The notes under the pieces were generated by a model that was not told the origin of the DNA, searched no databases, and saw only the letters and a list, made by a program, of their open reading frames with translations. Below, piece by piece: positions 22,228 to 23,833 of a stretch of 23,833 nt of DNA. The stretch comes from Robiginitomaculum sp. (GTDB taxonomy: Bacteria > Pseudomonadota > Alphaproteobacteria > Caulobacterales > Maricaulaceae), in the NCBI GenBank assembly GCA_021647375.1, contig JAKIUV010000043.1, positions 1-23,833 on the forward strand. The letters run 5' to 3'. The stretch's first letter is position 1, and every line of letters starts with the position of its first letter. A program made the position numbers and the translations under genes.

Positions 22228-23281
22228 AGCAAGTTCAGACATGCTACCCGAAGCCGACCGGGCAGATGGATGCCCGCGCCCAAGGGATGTGTATTCCCTA
22301 GTTGGACATGCGCAAGAGGAGGCTAAATTTGCTTCTATGTTCGCAAATAATACCTTGCACCATGCTTGGCTACTGAACGGCTCCACAGGTATTGGTAAGG
22401 CCACATTGGCTTACCGCATGATCCGTAGAGTGTTGGGCGGCACCCCGGAAACGGACGGCACTTTGGATATACCGCAATCCGACCCGGTTGCACAGCGGGT
22501 GCAGTCGCTCGGGCACGGAGACTTTTTGCTGATCCGCCGCCCCTATGACCAAAAGACTAAAAAATTACGTGCCGAAATACCAATCACCGAGGCGCGTAAA
22601 ATCAGTGACTTTTTCTCGCGCAAAGCGTCTGAGGGGGGCTGGCGGGTCTGTCTCATCGATAGTATCGACGAGATGAACCGTAACGCCACCAATGCGGTTT
22701 TAAAGACCCTAGAAGAACCACCAGAGAAAGCGCTGCTTATCTTGCTCTCAAATGCGCCAGGGCGGTTATTGCCAACCATCCGTTCGCGCTGTTTGAACCT
22801 ACCGCTCAGGCCGGTACACGATACGGAACTACGCTCATGGCTTGCCCGGCGTACCAATGCGGACGCTGGTGATGTAGAAGCTGCCGTGCATCTTGCCAAC
22901 GGTGCGCCCGGAAAAGCATTCTCCTATGTCCAGAATGCTAATGATGTTCTTAAACCACTTGAGCGGTTTTTGCGCGGTTTTCCCCGGCAAAACCCTCAAT
23001 TGCTACACTCAATATCGGACACATTGGCGCTTGCGAAGAATAAAATCAGCCATGATTTATTTTGGGACGGACTGGAATCTACTTTGCACGCACAGGCTAT
23101 TTACGCGGCAACAGGGGAGTGGAGCGGCGCGTTTGAACCTATAGCACTCGATCGTTCTCCAGATCAATGGGCCGACATCCGCAAACAGTTAGACAATATG
23201 CGCCTAGCAGGAGCTGGGCTGAACATGAATAAGAAAAATGTATTGCTGCAAGGCATGATGCAAATTGGAGCGCCCATATAA
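22220..23281 (+). CDS. holB: DNA polymerase III delta' subunit
   Basis: HolB is the delta' part of the clamp loader that puts the sliding clamp on DNA. The product (353 residues from TTG 22220) has the P-loop GSTGIGKA (54-61), a DSIDEMN segment (147-153) in place of the DExx box, ATNAVLKTLEEPP (156-168) and the SRC motif with IRSRC (187-191). There is no ATG just upstream of the conserved PEADR-x-GCPRPRD start: choices are TTG 22205, TTG 22220 and ATG 22241. I use TTG 22220, which lies 6 bases before the end of tmk with GGGG before it; ATG 22241 would remove 7 residues. tatD follows after 13 bases. Some alphaproteobacteria have metG between the two; here it is absent. Confidence 0.92.
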   Translation: MAKASSDMLPEADRADGCPRPRDVYSLVGHAQEEAKFASMFANNTLHHAWLLNGSTGIGKATLAYRMIRRVLGGTPETDGTLDIPQSDPVAQRVQSLGHGDFLLIRRPYDQKTKKLRAEIPITEARKISDFFSRKASEGGWRVCLIDSIDEMNRNATNAVLKTLEEPPEKALLILLSNAPGRLLPTIRSRCLNLPLRPVHDTELRSWLARRTNADAGDVEAAVHLANGAPGKAFSYVQNANDVLKPLERFLRGFPRQNPQLLHSISDTLALAKNKISHDLFWDGLESTLHAQAIYAATGEWSGAFEPIALDRSPDQWADIRKQLDNMRLAGAGLNMNKKNVLLQGMMQIGAPI

Positions 23282-23294
23282 TGTTAGTAGCCAA

Positions 23295-23833
23295 ATGTTA
23301 GTCGATAGCCATGTAAATTTGCACGGTGAGCAATTCACCGATGACTTGGACGAGGTTGTTGCGCGTGCCCATGCGGCCAACGTCACGACTATGTTAAATA
23401 TATGTTGCAAGGTTTCGGACTTCGCTGATGTGCTTTCTGTCGCCAAACGCTATGATAATATGTACGCGTCCGTCGGTACACACCCCCATGAAGCGCGTGA
23501 AAACCCAGATATAAAAGCTAGTGAAATCATTGACTTAAGTAAGCACAATAAAGTTATCGGCATTGGTGAAACCGGTCTTGATTTTCACTATAATTACTCG
23601 GACAGCGACGACCAATACGCCAATTTCCGCGCGCATATTGACGCGGCACGCGAAACACAATTGCCCTTGATTATCCATAGCAGGAATGCCGATACACAAA
23701 TGGCAGACTTGCTGGAATCCGAAATGCAAAAAGGCGCGTTGCCGGCACTGTTGCATTGCTATACGGGCGGGGTAGAACTTGCCGCACGGGCGGCTGATTT
23801 GGGGTTGTATTTCTCCATATCCGGGATTTTGAC
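23295..23833 (+). CDS. tatD: TatD-family metal-dependent hydrolase (DNase), 3' end outside window
   Basis: About 179 residues are visible, starting MLVDSHVNLHGEQ. TatD proteins are TIM-barrel metal-dependent hydrolases reported to have DNase activity and to help quality control and repair. Seen motifs: VGTHPHEAREN (about 59-69), IGIGETGLDFHY (about 86-97, the metal-binding Glu), LPLIIHSRNA (about 121-130) and LLHCYTGG (about 149-156). The first site reads HVN where many family members have HCH; E. coli TatD also lacks that pair. A second ATG at 23281 gives only a short blocked frame, so ATG 23295 is used. The Shine-Dalgarno is weak (the gene follows holB closely), suggesting coupled translation. 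The name could equally be a YcfH-like paralogue. Confidence 0.9.
   Translation, partial: MLVDSHVNLHGEQFTDDLDEVVARAHAANVTTMLNICCKVSDFADVLSVAKRYDNMYASVGTHPHEARENPDIKASEIIDLSKHNKVIGIGETGLDFHYNYSDSDDQYANFRAHIDAARETQLPLIIHSRNADTQMADLLESEMQKGALPALLHCYTGGVELAARAADLGLYFSISGIL

Overview
The window looks like ordinary chromosome of an alphaproteobacterium. The main pointers are a circularly permuted, two-piece tmRNA gene with an alanine-type acceptor stem, alphaproteobacterial-type AddA/AddB encoded as addB-addA, the tsaE-amgK-murU-addB-addA-trxA gene order, and the tRNA-Ser / rlpA / D,D-carboxypeptidase / tmk / holB / tatD order. Moderate GC and the gene mix would suit a marine stalked or budding lineage such as the Maricaulales/Hyphomonas relatives, but that placement is inference only.

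Layout. Bases 1-229 (-) hold the start of a CNT nucleoside transporter running off the left edge. Bases 325-662 (-) hold permuted ssrA (tmRNA). Bases 881-9961 (-) are one tightly packed operon transcribed tsaE > amgK > murU > addB > addA > trxA, with ATGA or 11-nt overlaps between the first five genes and a terminator after trxA. It joins tRNA modification (TsaE), peptidoglycan sugar salvage (AmgK, MurU), double-strand break repair (AddAB) and redox (TrxA). Bases 10070-10387 (+) encode a [2Fe-2S] ferredoxin, convergent with an anchored SNase-like nuclease (10421-11014, -). An alpha/beta hydrolase (+) and a MAPEG membrane protein (+) follow, convergent with a class I HDAC/AcuC-type deacetylase (12485-13579, -).

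Bases 13729-18601 (+) are the most distinctive block: a DsrE2-like protein and TusA (sulfur-carrier pair), a FadL-type outer-membrane channel, an SLC13/DASS-type permease with altered signature motifs, and a tandem universal stress protein translated right behind the permease. Together they could form an uptake-plus-sulfur-trafficking module (inference). Bases 18613-18820 hold tRNA-Ser(UGA) on the minus strand and a second copy of its 3' end, which looks like an attachment-site scar or a dead tRNA copy. Bases 19162-23833 (+) carry rlpA, a D-alanyl-D-alanine carboxypeptidase, tmk, holB and the start of tatD, i.e. cell-wall and DNA-replication housekeeping.

No CRISPR array, IS element, prophage or toxin-antitoxin pair was seen. 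The points worth a second look are the tRNA 3' duplication, the sulfur-carrier/transporter block, a repeated GGGGAT leader element in front of several genes, and several strong palindromes in intergenic regions.
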